The notes: generated from the sequence alone by a model not told the origin. A stretch of DNA of 49,891 nt from Candidatus Andersenbacteria bacterium RIFCSPHIGHO2_02_FULL_46_16 (GCA_001817065.1 MHHQ01000007.1:1-49891); one strand, 5' to 3'; numbered from the stretch's first letter, positions 1-8,886 are shown. Program-made: numbers and translations.

Positions 1-383
1 TTGAATATGACACGACTGATGTCTTTCAAAAAGACCTCAAACGGCTCCTCAAGAAATTCCAAACACTTGAGGAGGATTTAGAAACTGCCAAACGCAACGC
101 GATAGAGCTTTACCATCTCAAAAACATAAACAATCGGAGCGTTTTCCCTATTCCTGATTTTTGTAACGAAGCGATATTGGTGTGCAAAATTAAGAAGTTC
201 GCCTGCAAATCTCTCAAGGGGGGAGGTGTGATGAGCGGTATCCGTGTAATTTACGCATATCACACCGCCGCTTCAAAAGTTGATTTTATTGAGCTATACT
301 TCAAAGGCGAAAAAGAAAATGAGGATCGCGAGCGAATCAAGGAGTATTTGAAAAACCAAAACCTCGCCCACCACCCAATTTGA
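1..383 (+). CDS. RelE/ParE-like type II toxin family protein, 5' truncated by window edge
   Basis: Frame 3 is open from the window start: EYDTTDVFQKDLKRLLKKFQTLEEDLETAKRNAIELYHLKNINN...VCKIKKFACKSLKGGGVMSGIRVIYAYHTAASKVDFIELYFKGEKENEDRERIKEYLKNQN; RelE-like beta-sheet pattern (RVIYAYH...VDFIELYFKG). The listed ORF 177-383 is only its 3' part. Confidence 0.6.
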   Translation, partial: EYDTTDVFQKDLKRLLKKFQTLEEDLETAKRNAIELYHLKNINNRSVFPIPDFCNEAILVCKIKKFACKSLKGGGVMSGIRVIYAYHTAASKVDFIELYFKGEKENEDRERIKEYLKNQNLAHHPI

Positions 384-450
384 GGCCCCGCCGCCCGAAA
401 AATCCGCTGGTGGTTTCCAGCAGGCGGGCAAAAAGGAAGGGGGTTGGGGG

Positions 451-1700
451 CAGGGCAATCGCATGAAACTTAAGGCCTAATTCCCACTACCGCCAACAAG
501 TAATCTTCATCCCAACCGGCCTGTAAGCGCCGGCTTTTTATGCTACCCTGGCCAGATTTTTCTTTACGCAATAGCGTCAATGCCAGTTTCCGTACCGCCG
601 CCAGATTTTCCTGGGCGTGGCCAATTCGTACTCGCGAATCATCTTCGCGGAAACTGACGTCCAGCGACCAGTGCAAATTGTTTTCAATCTGCCAGTGCTC
701 GCGTACCGCTTTCAGTATTTGCCGGGCGTTGCCAGCCAAACTGGAAATGTATCTGGTAGCGCTGGTTGTCCGACCGCGTTCGGTGCGCTGGCAGGTAACT
801 TGCGCGATTGACTTTAACCCCAGCCAGTCTTGCCGGCTGACACCAATGGTTTGTAGTAACCTCGGATCGCTTAAAGTAAAACATTGCCTGATCTCTGTCC
901 GCCCATGGTCTTTGTCGCTACTCTCACAATAATCGTTTTGGACGTTTTTCAAGTTCTGCCTATGGTCGTAGGTAAACAATCTTTTGAGGTCTTTTTGTAG
1001 CATCTGCTGATTACCCTTCACGGCTAAAACGTAGTCAGCGCCCTGTTCTAGAATGGTTTTGACAATTTTCTTCTGACAGCTCATGGCATCGGCTGTGACA
1101 ATACAGCCAGCCAAATCCAGTAGCTTAAGCAGTTTAGGCACAGCTGTGATTTCATTGGATTTACGACTGGTTGCCAGTTGTCCCAAGACCACGCCATTGG
1201 CCGTGGCAAAGGCGGTGACAATATGCAACGGGTCGCTTGCTTTACCGTGAGCGCGCCGGTTGGTTTTGCCATCCACGGCGACCACTTGCCCCTTGGTTTT
1301 TCTGTGGGCTGCCCGTACCCAGCTAAAGAAGCAGGTTTGAAAGGCGACGGGATCAAGCAACGCAAACACTCGGCCAAAAGTGTCGTGGGAAGGAATGCCA
1401 TGGGGCAATTCCATAAACTGCCTGAGCCACTTTTCTTTTTTCTGGCCGAACCCTACCACCGTTGGCCAGTCATCAGCGCCGCAGATAACGGCGAGGATAG
1501 TAATGACGATAATATCTATCAGTTTGTGCTTCTTCGTATTGTGATTCTCTCGCCGGGGATCCGGCAGTATTAAAAAATGCTCCAGGATGGAGCTGCTTTT
1601 GGTTTGTTTCATGATGTTGGTGTTTAGAAATTAACACCAACATATTACCTGATTGTAAGCTAGAGCGCTTGTGGGCTCATTCTTTCATGCGATTGCCCTG
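451..1700 (-). mobile_element. ISAs1-family insertion sequence
   Basis: Perfect 18-bp inverted repeats CAGGGCAATCGCATGAAA (451-468) and TTTCATGCGATTGCCCTG (1683-1700) enclose an intact ISAs1-type transposase. Confidence 0.9.
470..1612 (-). CDS. ISAs1 family transposase (H-repeat-associated type, DDE)
   Basis: 380 aa; ILPDPRRENHNTKKHKLIDIIVITILAVICGADDW N-terminus, VAVDGKTNRRAHG and HWQIENNLHWSLDVSFREDDSRVR motifs typical of ISAs1 transposases. Confidence 0.95.
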   Translation of the reverse strand: MKQTKSSSILEHFLILPDPRRENHNTKKHKLIDIIVITILAVICGADDWPTVVGFGQKKEKWLRQFMELPHGIPSHDTFGRVFALLDPVAFQTCFFSWVRAAHRKTKGQVVAVDGKTNRRAHGKASDPLHIVTAFATANGVVLGQLATSRKSNEITAVPKLLKLLDLAGCIVTADAMSCQKKIVKTILEQGADYVLAVKGNQQMLQKDLKRLFTYDHRQNLKNVQNDYCESSDKDHGRTEIRQCFTLSDPRLLQTIGVSRQDWLGLKSIAQVTCQRTERGRTTSATRYISSLAGNARQILKAVREHWQIENNLHWSLDVSFREDDSRVRIGHAQENLAAVRKLALTLLRKEKSGQGSIKSRRLQAGWDEDYLLAVVGIRP

Positions 1701-1815
1701 GGCCAACACCTAGGTAAGCCGCCGCTTCCTTGGCTTTGATTTCTTTGTGTTGGTATTTGTGAACAATATCCACTACCTGTTCGGTAGTGCGACGTTTGTG
1801 CAGCTGCTCGGCCAT
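1701..1815 (-). pseudogene. N-terminal HTH fragment of another transposase, truncated by the ISAs1 element
   Basis: MAEQLHKRRTTEQVVDIVHKYQHKEIKAKEAAAYLGV... HTH-like start runs into the ISAs1 right end; no continuation on the other side of the IS. Confidence 0.6.
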
Positions 1816-1875
1816 AGTGTTTGAACGTTTAGTAAGTAAAACGTTCAAGCGTAGCTGACTTTAGGCACTTTTATG

Positions 1876-1923
1876 AGTGTTCACTTTTAAAATGAAAACG
1901 TGCTCAAAAGTGTTCACTTTTAA
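1876..1923. repeat. Two 15-bp direct repeats AGTGTTCACTTTTAA (33-bp spacing)
   Basis: 1876-1890 and 1909-1923 identical; probable transposase-binding end repeats of the truncated element. Confidence 0.75.
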
Positions 1924-1941
1924 CTTTCAAATGACAATGTT

Positions 1942-1964
1942 AACTTTTTTGCTGCAAAAAAGTT
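1942..1964. promoter_or_regulatory. Perfect palindrome AACTTTTTTGC-T-GCAAAAAAGTT just upstream of a TATACT -10-like box
   Basis: 11+1+11 inverted repeat, followed by TATACT at 1975-1980 and the operon start at 2009. Confidence 0.5.
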
Positions 1965-2008
1965 GGAATGATTGTATACTTTATGTTTGAATTTGTTTAT
2001 ACCTTTTT

Positions 2009-4408
2009 ATGAACGGGAAAAGTAGCACGAGGGCGGTAGACTTGCAGGGTAAAAGAATTCTTCTAGTTAACACTGGATCAATAAAGAAACGTTTTATTTT
2101 GCAGAAGCTGAAGAAGTTAGGTCTTATTTTGGTAGTGCTGAATAAAGAAAAAAATTGGGCGCAGAGCTATGTTGACGATTGGATTTTAGCTGATACGGGG
2201 AACTTCAAAGAATGTATACAAGCGGTTCGAGAATATTTGAAAAATAATCCAGCCAGTATAATAAATGGAGCGATGACATTTTGGGAAGACGCTGTTTTAC
2301 TGACAGCAAAAATTACAGATACTTTTAATTGGGTAGGCATTCCTTATCGGGTAGCGCAGAAAGCGCGAAATAAGTTTGTATTTCGGGAGTTTTGTGAACA
2401 GGGCGGCATACGTGCACCGCAACACGCTTTATTGAAATCGAATGAAGATTGCAAACGGGTGGCACAGAATTTCAAGTTTCCACTGGTAGTAAAGCCAGTA
2501 TATGGCGCTTCAAGTGCGTATGTTGTCAAAGTAGATGACGCAGATGATCTTTATAATACCTTTGAGTACATTCGCAAGAATATGTCTACGGAAATTGAAT
2601 CGGCGCTGGCCAATGGGCGGGATATACTAGCGGAGGAATATATTGATGGCAACGAAGTAGACGTCGATATCTTGTTGCAGAATGGAAAGGTGAAATTTTA
2701 CTCTATTACCGATAATTTCCAAACTCGAGAGCCTTTTTTTGTGGAAACGGGAGACGCAATCCCCTCGAGTCTGCCGGCTTGGGAGCAACATAAACTAGTG
2801 GAGTTAGCGGAGGAGGTTTTAGAAAAGCTCGCGATCCAAAATGGGTGTATTCATTTTGAAGCGAAGGCCGCGAAGGACGGGCCGGTACCGATCGAAGTGA
2901 ACTTACGTATGGGCGGAGATTATGTATACTCGTTTATCAAGGGTGTTTGGGGTGTGGATTTAATTGAGAACGCAATTAAAATTGCCTGTGGAATATACAT
3001 CAGCCATATACCTAAACCGGAGCGACCTTTGAAGTTTTTGGCCGGTAAATATTTTTTACCAGATAACTCGGGGATACTGGCTAAACTTGATATAGATGAA
3101 AAAATGAAAAATGACTACCATCTGGAAGAAGTGAGCCTCAATAAGAAAATTGGAGATCCGATTCTAGTACCACCTGAAGGATACGAGTTTTTAGGATGGC
3201 TGACTGTAGCCGGGGAGAATGCGATTGATACACAGGACAATATAAGAGACCTTAGTAAAAGCGTGACTTTTGAAGTGGCGCGGTTCGATCGTGATTCTTT
3301 TATTGGCAAGACTTCGCGCAAGAATAGATTTTCAGCAGCAAGGTTGAATAAAGATAGTCTGCTGCGGGCGTTTAAAAAAGAAAATATCAAGCGGATATCG
3401 ATAACTGACCTGCGCAGTCTGAACATAGGTATTGCTTATAATACCTATGCGGAAGGCGAGAATCAGCTGGCAGAAACACAATCGGAAACAGCTAGGATGA
3501 TGGAGCAGACACTGAAAGACCTTGGTTATAAGACAAGTATTTTTGACTACAATGTGCTGGCGGATGTATTCGAATCGCTGCGTATCAGTGATGTCAACCT
3601 TGTCATAAATGCCAAAGCGCGGGTGCTGGATTCAGAGTACGGGGAGGTGCATGCAGCAGCATTGTTGGATATGTTAGATATTCCCTATACAGGGCCGAAT
3701 CCGACAACTCTCGGGGTGTGTCGTGACCTAACACGGATAAAAAAACTTCTACAGTTTCATAACATCCCTACGCCTAAATGGGATTATGTTTATGAGCTGG
3801 AAGATGAGATTCGTGAAGACTTAAGATTTCCACTAATTGTTAAACCGATGTATGAGGGGGGGCCGATTAAGATAGGGCAGCAATCAGTCGTAACAGATAA
3901 GCAGATGCTGCAGGATGCCTTGAATGTCTACATTAAACAGTTGAATATACCTGCCATTATTGAAGAATTTATTGATGGTGATGAATACGAAGTGGTGATA
4001 TTGGGTAACGAAAATAATGTCCGGGCATTGCCGTTATCACGGGTGATTTTTCAAAATCAACCGGCGGGCGTCTGGCCCATGCGCGTACAGCGAAGTATGG
4101 GAATGGAGGGAGAGACGAAGGATATCGTGGTGCAGCACCCGCCTAAAAATATTCCTAAAAAACTTGAATCGCTAATCACCGAAATGGCGCTTGATACTTA
4201 TAATATTTTAGAGGGGGCGGATTTAGGCCAAGTAATAATTCGGGTAGATAAAGACCTTAATCCTCATATTATTAGCTTTGATCCATTGCCCTCTTTGCAT
4301 CCGCAAGGAGGTGTGGCTAGTGCAGCGGCAGTAATTGGCATTAGTTATAGCGAACTATTAGAAGAAATTGTGCGCATTGCGATTACGAGGTACAAAAACG
4401 AGGAATGA
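2009..4408 (+). CDS. Two-domain ATP-grasp protein (L-amino-acid-ligase-like N-half fused to D-Ala-D-Ala-ligase-like C-half)
   Basis: 799 aa. N-half: FPLVVKPVYGASS, IHFEAKAA...PIEVNLRMGGD. C-half: GEVHAAALLDMLDIPYTGPNPTTLGVCRDLTRIKKLL, FPLIVKPMYEGGPIKIG, IIEEFIDGDEYEVVILGN (Ddl-like). Confidence 0.88.
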   Translation: MNGKSSTRAVDLQGKRILLVNTGSIKKRFILQKLKKLGLILVVLNKEKNWAQSYVDDWILADTGNFKECIQAVREYLKNNPASIINGAMTFWEDAVLLTAKITDTFNWVGIPYRVAQKARNKFVFREFCEQGGIRAPQHALLKSNEDCKRVAQNFKFPLVVKPVYGASSAYVVKVDDADDLYNTFEYIRKNMSTEIESALANGRDILAEEYIDGNEVDVDILLQNGKVKFYSITDNFQTREPFFVETGDAIPSSLPAWEQHKLVELAEEVLEKLAIQNGCIHFEAKAAKDGPVPIEVNLRMGGDYVYSFIKGVWGVDLIENAIKIACGIYISHIPKPERPLKFLAGKYFLPDNSGILAKLDIDEKMKNDYHLEEVSLNKKIGDPILVPPEGYEFLGWLTVAGENAIDTQDNIRDLSKSVTFEVARFDRDSFIGKTSRKNRFSAARLNKDSLLRAFKKENIKRISITDLRSLNIGIAYNTYAEGENQLAETQSETARMMEQTLKDLGYKTSIFDYNVLADVFESLRISDVNLVINAKARVLDSEYGEVHAAALLDMLDIPYTGPNPTTLGVCRDLTRIKKLLQFHNIPTPKWDYVYELEDEIREDLRFPLIVKPMYEGGPIKIGQQSVVTDKQMLQDALNVYIKQLNIPAIIEEFIDGDEYEVVILGNENNVRALPLSRVIFQNQPAGVWPMRVQRSMGMEGETKDIVVQHPPKNIPKKLESLITEMALDTYNILEGADLGQVIIRVDKDLNPHIISFDPLPSLHPQGGVASAAAVIGISYSELLEEIVRIAITRYKNEE

Positions 4409-5475
4409 TTATGAAAGAGATAAGGGTAGAAAAGAACGAGCTTCAATTTCGGGAGCCATTCGCGATTGCGTACGAAACAGTAGAATCAGCACCGATCCTC
4501 TTGTTGATATTGAAGGACGAGGAGGGGAATGTTGGGCTGGGCAGCACGGCACCAGACGAGACGGTGACTGGGGAAAATATCGACGAAATAAAAAAATTAT
4601 TAGAGCAACGCGTGGGTTTGGATTTTTTTTCTCATCCTATAAAAGACAGGTCTTGGTATGAAAATAAAATACGACAAGATCTAGCTGGCTACCCATCAGC
4701 GCAAGCAGCTGTTGAAACAGCGTTACTACATCTGATAGCACTACAAGAAGGAGTAAATCCGCAAGACTTTTTTGGAACTTGCCGGCAATCCTGCAATTTG
4801 GTAGTGACAGTGGGTATCAAGCCGTTACCGGAGACCCTGACTGAAGTTAAAAAACGAGTGAACGATGGATTCAAATTAATCAAGCTGAAAGTTGGTTTAG
4901 ACGTGGATGGTGATATTGAAAAAATACAGGCGGTACGTGCGGCCTTACCAACAAAAATCAAATTAGTGATTGATGCTAACCAAGGCTATTCATATAAGGA
5001 AGCAAGGCGTGTGCTCAATGCGGTAGGTAACCTGGATATTGCCGGCGTCGAGCAGCCTGTGCCAGCGGACCAGAGGGAGGAGTTTAGAAAGTTGCGGGAA
5101 TTGGAAATTTTGCCGTTGATCGCTGATGAGCTAGCAACTAAAGCGAAGGAAGCAAAGATGCTACTGGCACAAGGTTATGCTGATGGTATTAATGTGAAAA
5201 TGATGAAGTTTGGGGGTCCGAGCTCCTGTCAGGAAATTATTGAATATGCCTTGGAACGATCGAAGTTGGTCATGTTGGGATGCATGTATGAGTCGAATGT
5301 TTCGATCACGGCGGCGGCCTATCTGGCGCTGGCATACCCAATTAATTTTGTTGATCTGGATAGCGGGCATTTTGATTTTGATGACGATGCAACGCTGGGG
5401 GGAGCTAAGGTGAAAAATGGTATTCTACGATTGAAAGGGATACCTCGGTTGAAGATGAGTAAGGAAAAACTATGA
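4405..5475 (+). CDS. Dipeptide epimerase (L-Ala-D/L-Glu epimerase-like, enolase superfamily)
   Basis: 356 aa; FKLIKLKVG (KxK), VIDANQGY, GVEQPVP, IADEL metal ligands, NVKMMKFGG lysine, VDLDSGHF DxD motif. Overlaps preceding stop (ATGA). Confidence 0.9.
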   Translation: MIMKEIRVEKNELQFREPFAIAYETVESAPILLLILKDEEGNVGLGSTAPDETVTGENIDEIKKLLEQRVGLDFFSHPIKDRSWYENKIRQDLAGYPSAQAAVETALLHLIALQEGVNPQDFFGTCRQSCNLVVTVGIKPLPETLTEVKKRVNDGFKLIKLKVGLDVDGDIEKIQAVRAALPTKIKLVIDANQGYSYKEARRVLNAVGNLDIAGVEQPVPADQREEFRKLRELEILPLIADELATKAKEAKMLLAQGYADGINVKMMKFGGPSSCQEIIEYALERSKLVMLGCMYESNVSITAAAYLALAYPINFVDLDSGHFDFDDDATLGGAKVKNGILRLKGIPRLKMSKEKL

Positions 5476-6101
5476 GACAGCAAGCGAAGGTAGTCATTGG
5501 GCCGGGAATGTTTGATAAAACCTATTTCCAAGCGGGGAATTATAATGATTATAAGGAGATTGCCTTGGTGTGGACGGGACGGGTGGCGCGCCGGATAAAA
5601 AGAACGTCAGGGAAGAAACACCCCCAAGTTTTAGATGTGGGGTGCGCGCATGGTTATTTGATGGTGGCGTTGCAAGGGGAGGGTTGCCAGGTTAAGGGGT
5701 TGGAATACTCACGCTATGTAATGAAGAAAGCCGAAAGAGCGGTGCGTAAGACGATCGAGGAGGGTAGTGTATTGGATGACAAATTTCCTCCTAATGAGTT
5801 TGATGTGGTGGTATGTTTGAATGTTTTGGAATATATACCGGAAGGTCAGGTTGAGAAAGCATTAAGAAATCTGGTGAGATGGACCGGCGATCTCATATTT
5901 TTTACCACGTGTTTTAAGCATTCCCGATATGCGTCCCAAAAACACAGCCCGGACAATCTGCGTATAACCATAAAAACAGAGAAGGAGTGGATAGACCTTT
6001 TTCAAAGAGTGGGGGCTGCTTATAAAGAAATGTTTTATGACGGTGGTGGAGGAGACGTATTAGTGTTTAGAAAGAAATATGACCAAGCCCATACACGTTG
6101 A
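5472..6101 (+). CDS. Class I SAM-dependent methyltransferase
   Basis: 209 aa; motif I VLDVGCAHGYLMVAL, FDVVVCLNVLEYIPEG; ATGA overlap with upstream gene. Confidence 0.88.
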   Translation: MRQQAKVVIGPGMFDKTYFQAGNYNDYKEIALVWTGRVARRIKRTSGKKHPQVLDVGCAHGYLMVALQGEGCQVKGLEYSRYVMKKAERAVRKTIEEGSVLDDKFPPNEFDVVVCLNVLEYIPEGQVEKALRNLVRWTGDLIFFTTCFKHSRYASQKHSPDNLRITIKTEKEWIDLFQRVGAAYKEMFYDGGGGDVLVFRKKYDQAHTR

Positions 6102-7464
6102 AGCAACCATAGAAGAAAGAGGCATTAATATTATTGTAAATGGTTGTGTTTTACCGATTGTATACCCCAGTCGGGTATGGCAAGCCTATCCGCAACAATT
6201 AAAGGAAGTGTTAAGGGACAATATTGCTCTAAGCAGTACGTATTTTGTGCCGCAAATTTTGGGCAAGAACTATATTGCATATAATACTTCGCGTCCAATC
6301 AGCGAGGCTTTCCTGTTCAAAAACGGCATTTATGACATGCCAAATTCGGCGTTGACTGATGGAGTATCGTCGCTGTCTTATATAAAAAAATTTATAAATA
6401 CGGTGGCGACCTTTCAGAATAATGACATTCACATACCAGCGATTGATACTCACCGTCACTACCCCAAAGAAGAAAGTATGGTCATCCCTTTCACCTTTGG
6501 GAAAGACAGCCTGTTGACTGTGGCGCTGGCGCAAGATATTGGCATCAGACCGCATTTAGTATATTTCATTGAACCGGCGCATTTATATGAGTACCAACAT
6601 AAAAAACGGCTCAAGAAATCATTCAGCAATAAGACAGGCTTAGTGGTGGAAGAGGTAAAGTATGAACCGGGGAAGATGAGGTATGGTGGTTTATGGAATA
6701 AGGAGACTGAACTCGGATGGGGGCTTCAAACAACAGAATATGCATTAATGACACTACCATTTCTATATTTTTATGATGCAGCCTATATCGGCATAGGAAA
6801 CGAGTATTCCTGTGGCGAAGCGGGCTTAAATGCGGAGGGCGTGCTGACACATTGGACAGGATACGATCAGCATCCGGACTGGACATCACAACAAAGTTTG
6901 CTTGTGTCGCTGGTGGGAGGGGCGTCAAGAAGAGTGGTGAGTTTAGTTGAGCCGCTGCATGAAATTGCGGAAGTAGCTATTTTGCATCGAAGATATCCGA
7001 AATTTGGACAGTTTCAGACGTCTTGCTTGGCAATTGGACAAGGGGCAGAGGAAAATCGTTGGTGTCAGCGGTGCGAGAAGTGTGGTGTTATGTATACATT
7101 TTTAAAAGCGTTAGGTGTGGATGTTAAGCAAACTGGCTTTACGGAAGACTTATTAGATAAAAATCATATCAAGCTTTTCAATAACCTCTTTAATTCAAAG
7201 GAACCATCTCTTTTCTATGCGGTGGAGGAAGAAATTTACCTGGCAATGTACATGGCTCGTAGAAGAGGTTGTGATGGAGAAGTACTGCGTGTTTTTGCAG
7301 AGAAAATATTGCCAAAATTTAAACAGTCAGTCGAGAAGTACAGTCAGGAATTTTTTTCTGCACATACTACTAATAATCTTCCGAACGACATTAGTAAACA
7401 AGTTTTGCAGATTTATAATGAGGAATTGGATAAAATACGTTTAGAAATTAAGGAATTCACGTGA
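6079..7464 (+). CDS. PP-loop/HUP-type protein resembling MurL (UDP-MurNAc-L-Ala-L-Glu epimerase-like)
   Basis: 461 aa; variant PP-loop FTFGKDSLLTVAL, YIGIGNEYSCGE, RVVSLVEPLHEIAEVAIL, SCLA...RWCQRCEKCGVMYTFLKALG layout as in MurL-family proteins. Confidence 0.6.
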   Translation: MTKPIHVEATIEERGINIIVNGCVLPIVYPSRVWQAYPQQLKEVLRDNIALSSTYFVPQILGKNYIAYNTSRPISEAFLFKNGIYDMPNSALTDGVSSLSYIKKFINTVATFQNNDIHIPAIDTHRHYPKEESMVIPFTFGKDSLLTVALAQDIGIRPHLVYFIEPAHLYEYQHKKRLKKSFSNKTGLVVEEVKYEPGKMRYGGLWNKETELGWGLQTTEYALMTLPFLYFYDAAYIGIGNEYSCGEAGLNAEGVLTHWTGYDQHPDWTSQQSLLVSLVGGASRRVVSLVEPLHEIAEVAILHRRYPKFGQFQTSCLAIGQGAEENRWCQRCEKCGVMYTFLKALGVDVKQTGFTEDLLDKNHIKLFNNLFNSKEPSLFYAVEEEIYLAMYMARRRGCDGEVLRVFAEKILPKFKQSVEKYSQEFFSAHTTNNLPNDISKQVLQIYNEELDKIRLEIKEFT

Positions 7465-8543
7465 TCGTGAACGGTCTGATTACCCATAATGAGATGGTGT
7501 CCCTGCTACCCTTACGGTGGAAAAATTATAATTGGCTGGGATCGCAAGAAGACCAGTTTTTCTTATCCTTTGCTGACGCCTGGCGAGGAATTATCAAACG
7601 AGTGGATATTAAGGTGCGAAAAATACTCGTACCGGATTTTTATTGTCCAGAGACGTTGGCGATGTATAAAAACTATGGCACGCTACTGTTTTATAAGACG
7701 AATCAAGATTTGACGATTGATATTCCCTCTTATTTAATGGCTGTAAAGTCGTATCGACCTGATGTAATTATTAACTATGGTTATATTTCCTCACCGTTAC
7801 AAGATAAAAATGTAAGGTTGCTTCTGGGAAAGTTGCCCGAAACCATTGTTATTGAAGATTGTGCCCATCGGATAGTATTGAAAGATGACTTGGTTTTTGT
7901 TCATAGTAATCATTTTTATATTGACAGTATAAGAAAACAAACGGGTATACTTGGTAGTCATTTGGTGGACCAGTCGCAATTATTGAAGAAGGAACATTTT
8001 TCCAGAATGAATAGTTATAAGATCAAGAGTACCTGGCTTAAATTTTTACAGGAGGCAATCAATTTGAGTACGTATCTTGTGCAATCGCGAAAATTGTATG
8101 GAAAAAGTGAAATTTACTTTGAAAAACTTGATAATCTAATAGGCACTTACGAAGAGCCGACTTTGGGTAGTGTTTTATCTGGCAATATATGGAATCATCT
8201 TGATTTAACAAAACTGATGGCACACAAGCAAAAACTAGCGAGTGTGTATCTAAAGAGATTAACAGGAATCAAGCAGGAGAACTTTTATGTACCACCCTTA
8301 GCTGAACGTAACTTATCTTACTTCCCGTGTCTGGTTTACGGAGCGAATAACGAACGATTAGTGGAATATTTAGCGACTAGGAATATTTGGATTGGATCGT
8401 TGTGGGATTTGCCCTCCAGACAGATAGCAGGTCTTAATAATGATTTGTATAGATCTGTTTTAGTTTTACCTCTGACATGGAAAACTACCGTAAATGATGT
8501 CATGCTCGTGTGCCAGGAGATAGATTACTTCTTCGGTATGTGA
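7461..8543 (+). CDS. Divergent DegT/DnrJ/EryC1-like (PLP aminotransferase fold) protein
   Basis: 360 aa; KILVPDFYCPETL, TIVIEDCAHR (ED.AH motif), YIDSIRKQTGILGSHLV (candidate PLP-lysine region). Overlaps upstream gene. Confidence 0.6.
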   Translation: MIVNGLITHNEMVSLLPLRWKNYNWLGSQEDQFFLSFADAWRGIIKRVDIKVRKILVPDFYCPETLAMYKNYGTLLFYKTNQDLTIDIPSYLMAVKSYRPDVIINYGYISSPLQDKNVRLLLGKLPETIVIEDCAHRIVLKDDLVFVHSNHFYIDSIRKQTGILGSHLVDQSQLLKKEHFSRMNSYKIKSTWLKFLQEAINLSTYLVQSRKLYGKSEIYFEKLDNLIGTYEEPTLGSVLSGNIWNHLDLTKLMAHKQKLASVYLKRLTGIKQENFYVPPLAERNLSYFPCLVYGANNERLVEYLATRNIWIGSLWDLPSRQIAGLNNDLYRSVLVLPLTWKTTVNDVMLVCQEIDYFFGM

Positions 8544-8700
8544 ATTTGGTGAATGAGCAATGGGTGGTAGCTGGTTTTGAGGGTATGCTTTGATTGTTGT
8601 TGGGACTGGATTGACGATGAAGGAAGCACAGAAACACGCTTATTCAAGAGTTAAGAATGTTTTGATCCCTGAAGGGAGCGGAGAATAAGTTAGGTATTTA

Positions 8701-8886
8701 TTATTTAGTACGGTTTTGCTGTTTGATGCACTTGGTGCAAGCTAAAACTTTTTTACCCAGATAGGTAGTTTTTTGTAGATTGGGTTTGAAGAATCGTTTA
8801 CCGGTAACATTGCGATGACCACGCAAAAGGACGCGGGTGTGACCTCTTGATTTGGATTTTTGGCAGATAGCGCATGACTTAGCCAT
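8701..8886 (-). CDS. rpmB: 50S ribosomal protein bL28
   Basis: MAKSCAICQKSKSRGHTRVLLRGHRNVTGKRFFKPNLQKTTY...; classic L28. Confidence 0.93.
   Translation of the reverse strand: MAKSCAICQKSKSRGHTRVLLRGHRNVTGKRFFKPNLQKTTYLGKKVLACTKCIKQQNRTK

Noticed and set aside
540-932. Plus-strand ORFs inside the ISAs1 transposase
   Set aside because: Antisense shadow ORFs of a well-supported transposase.
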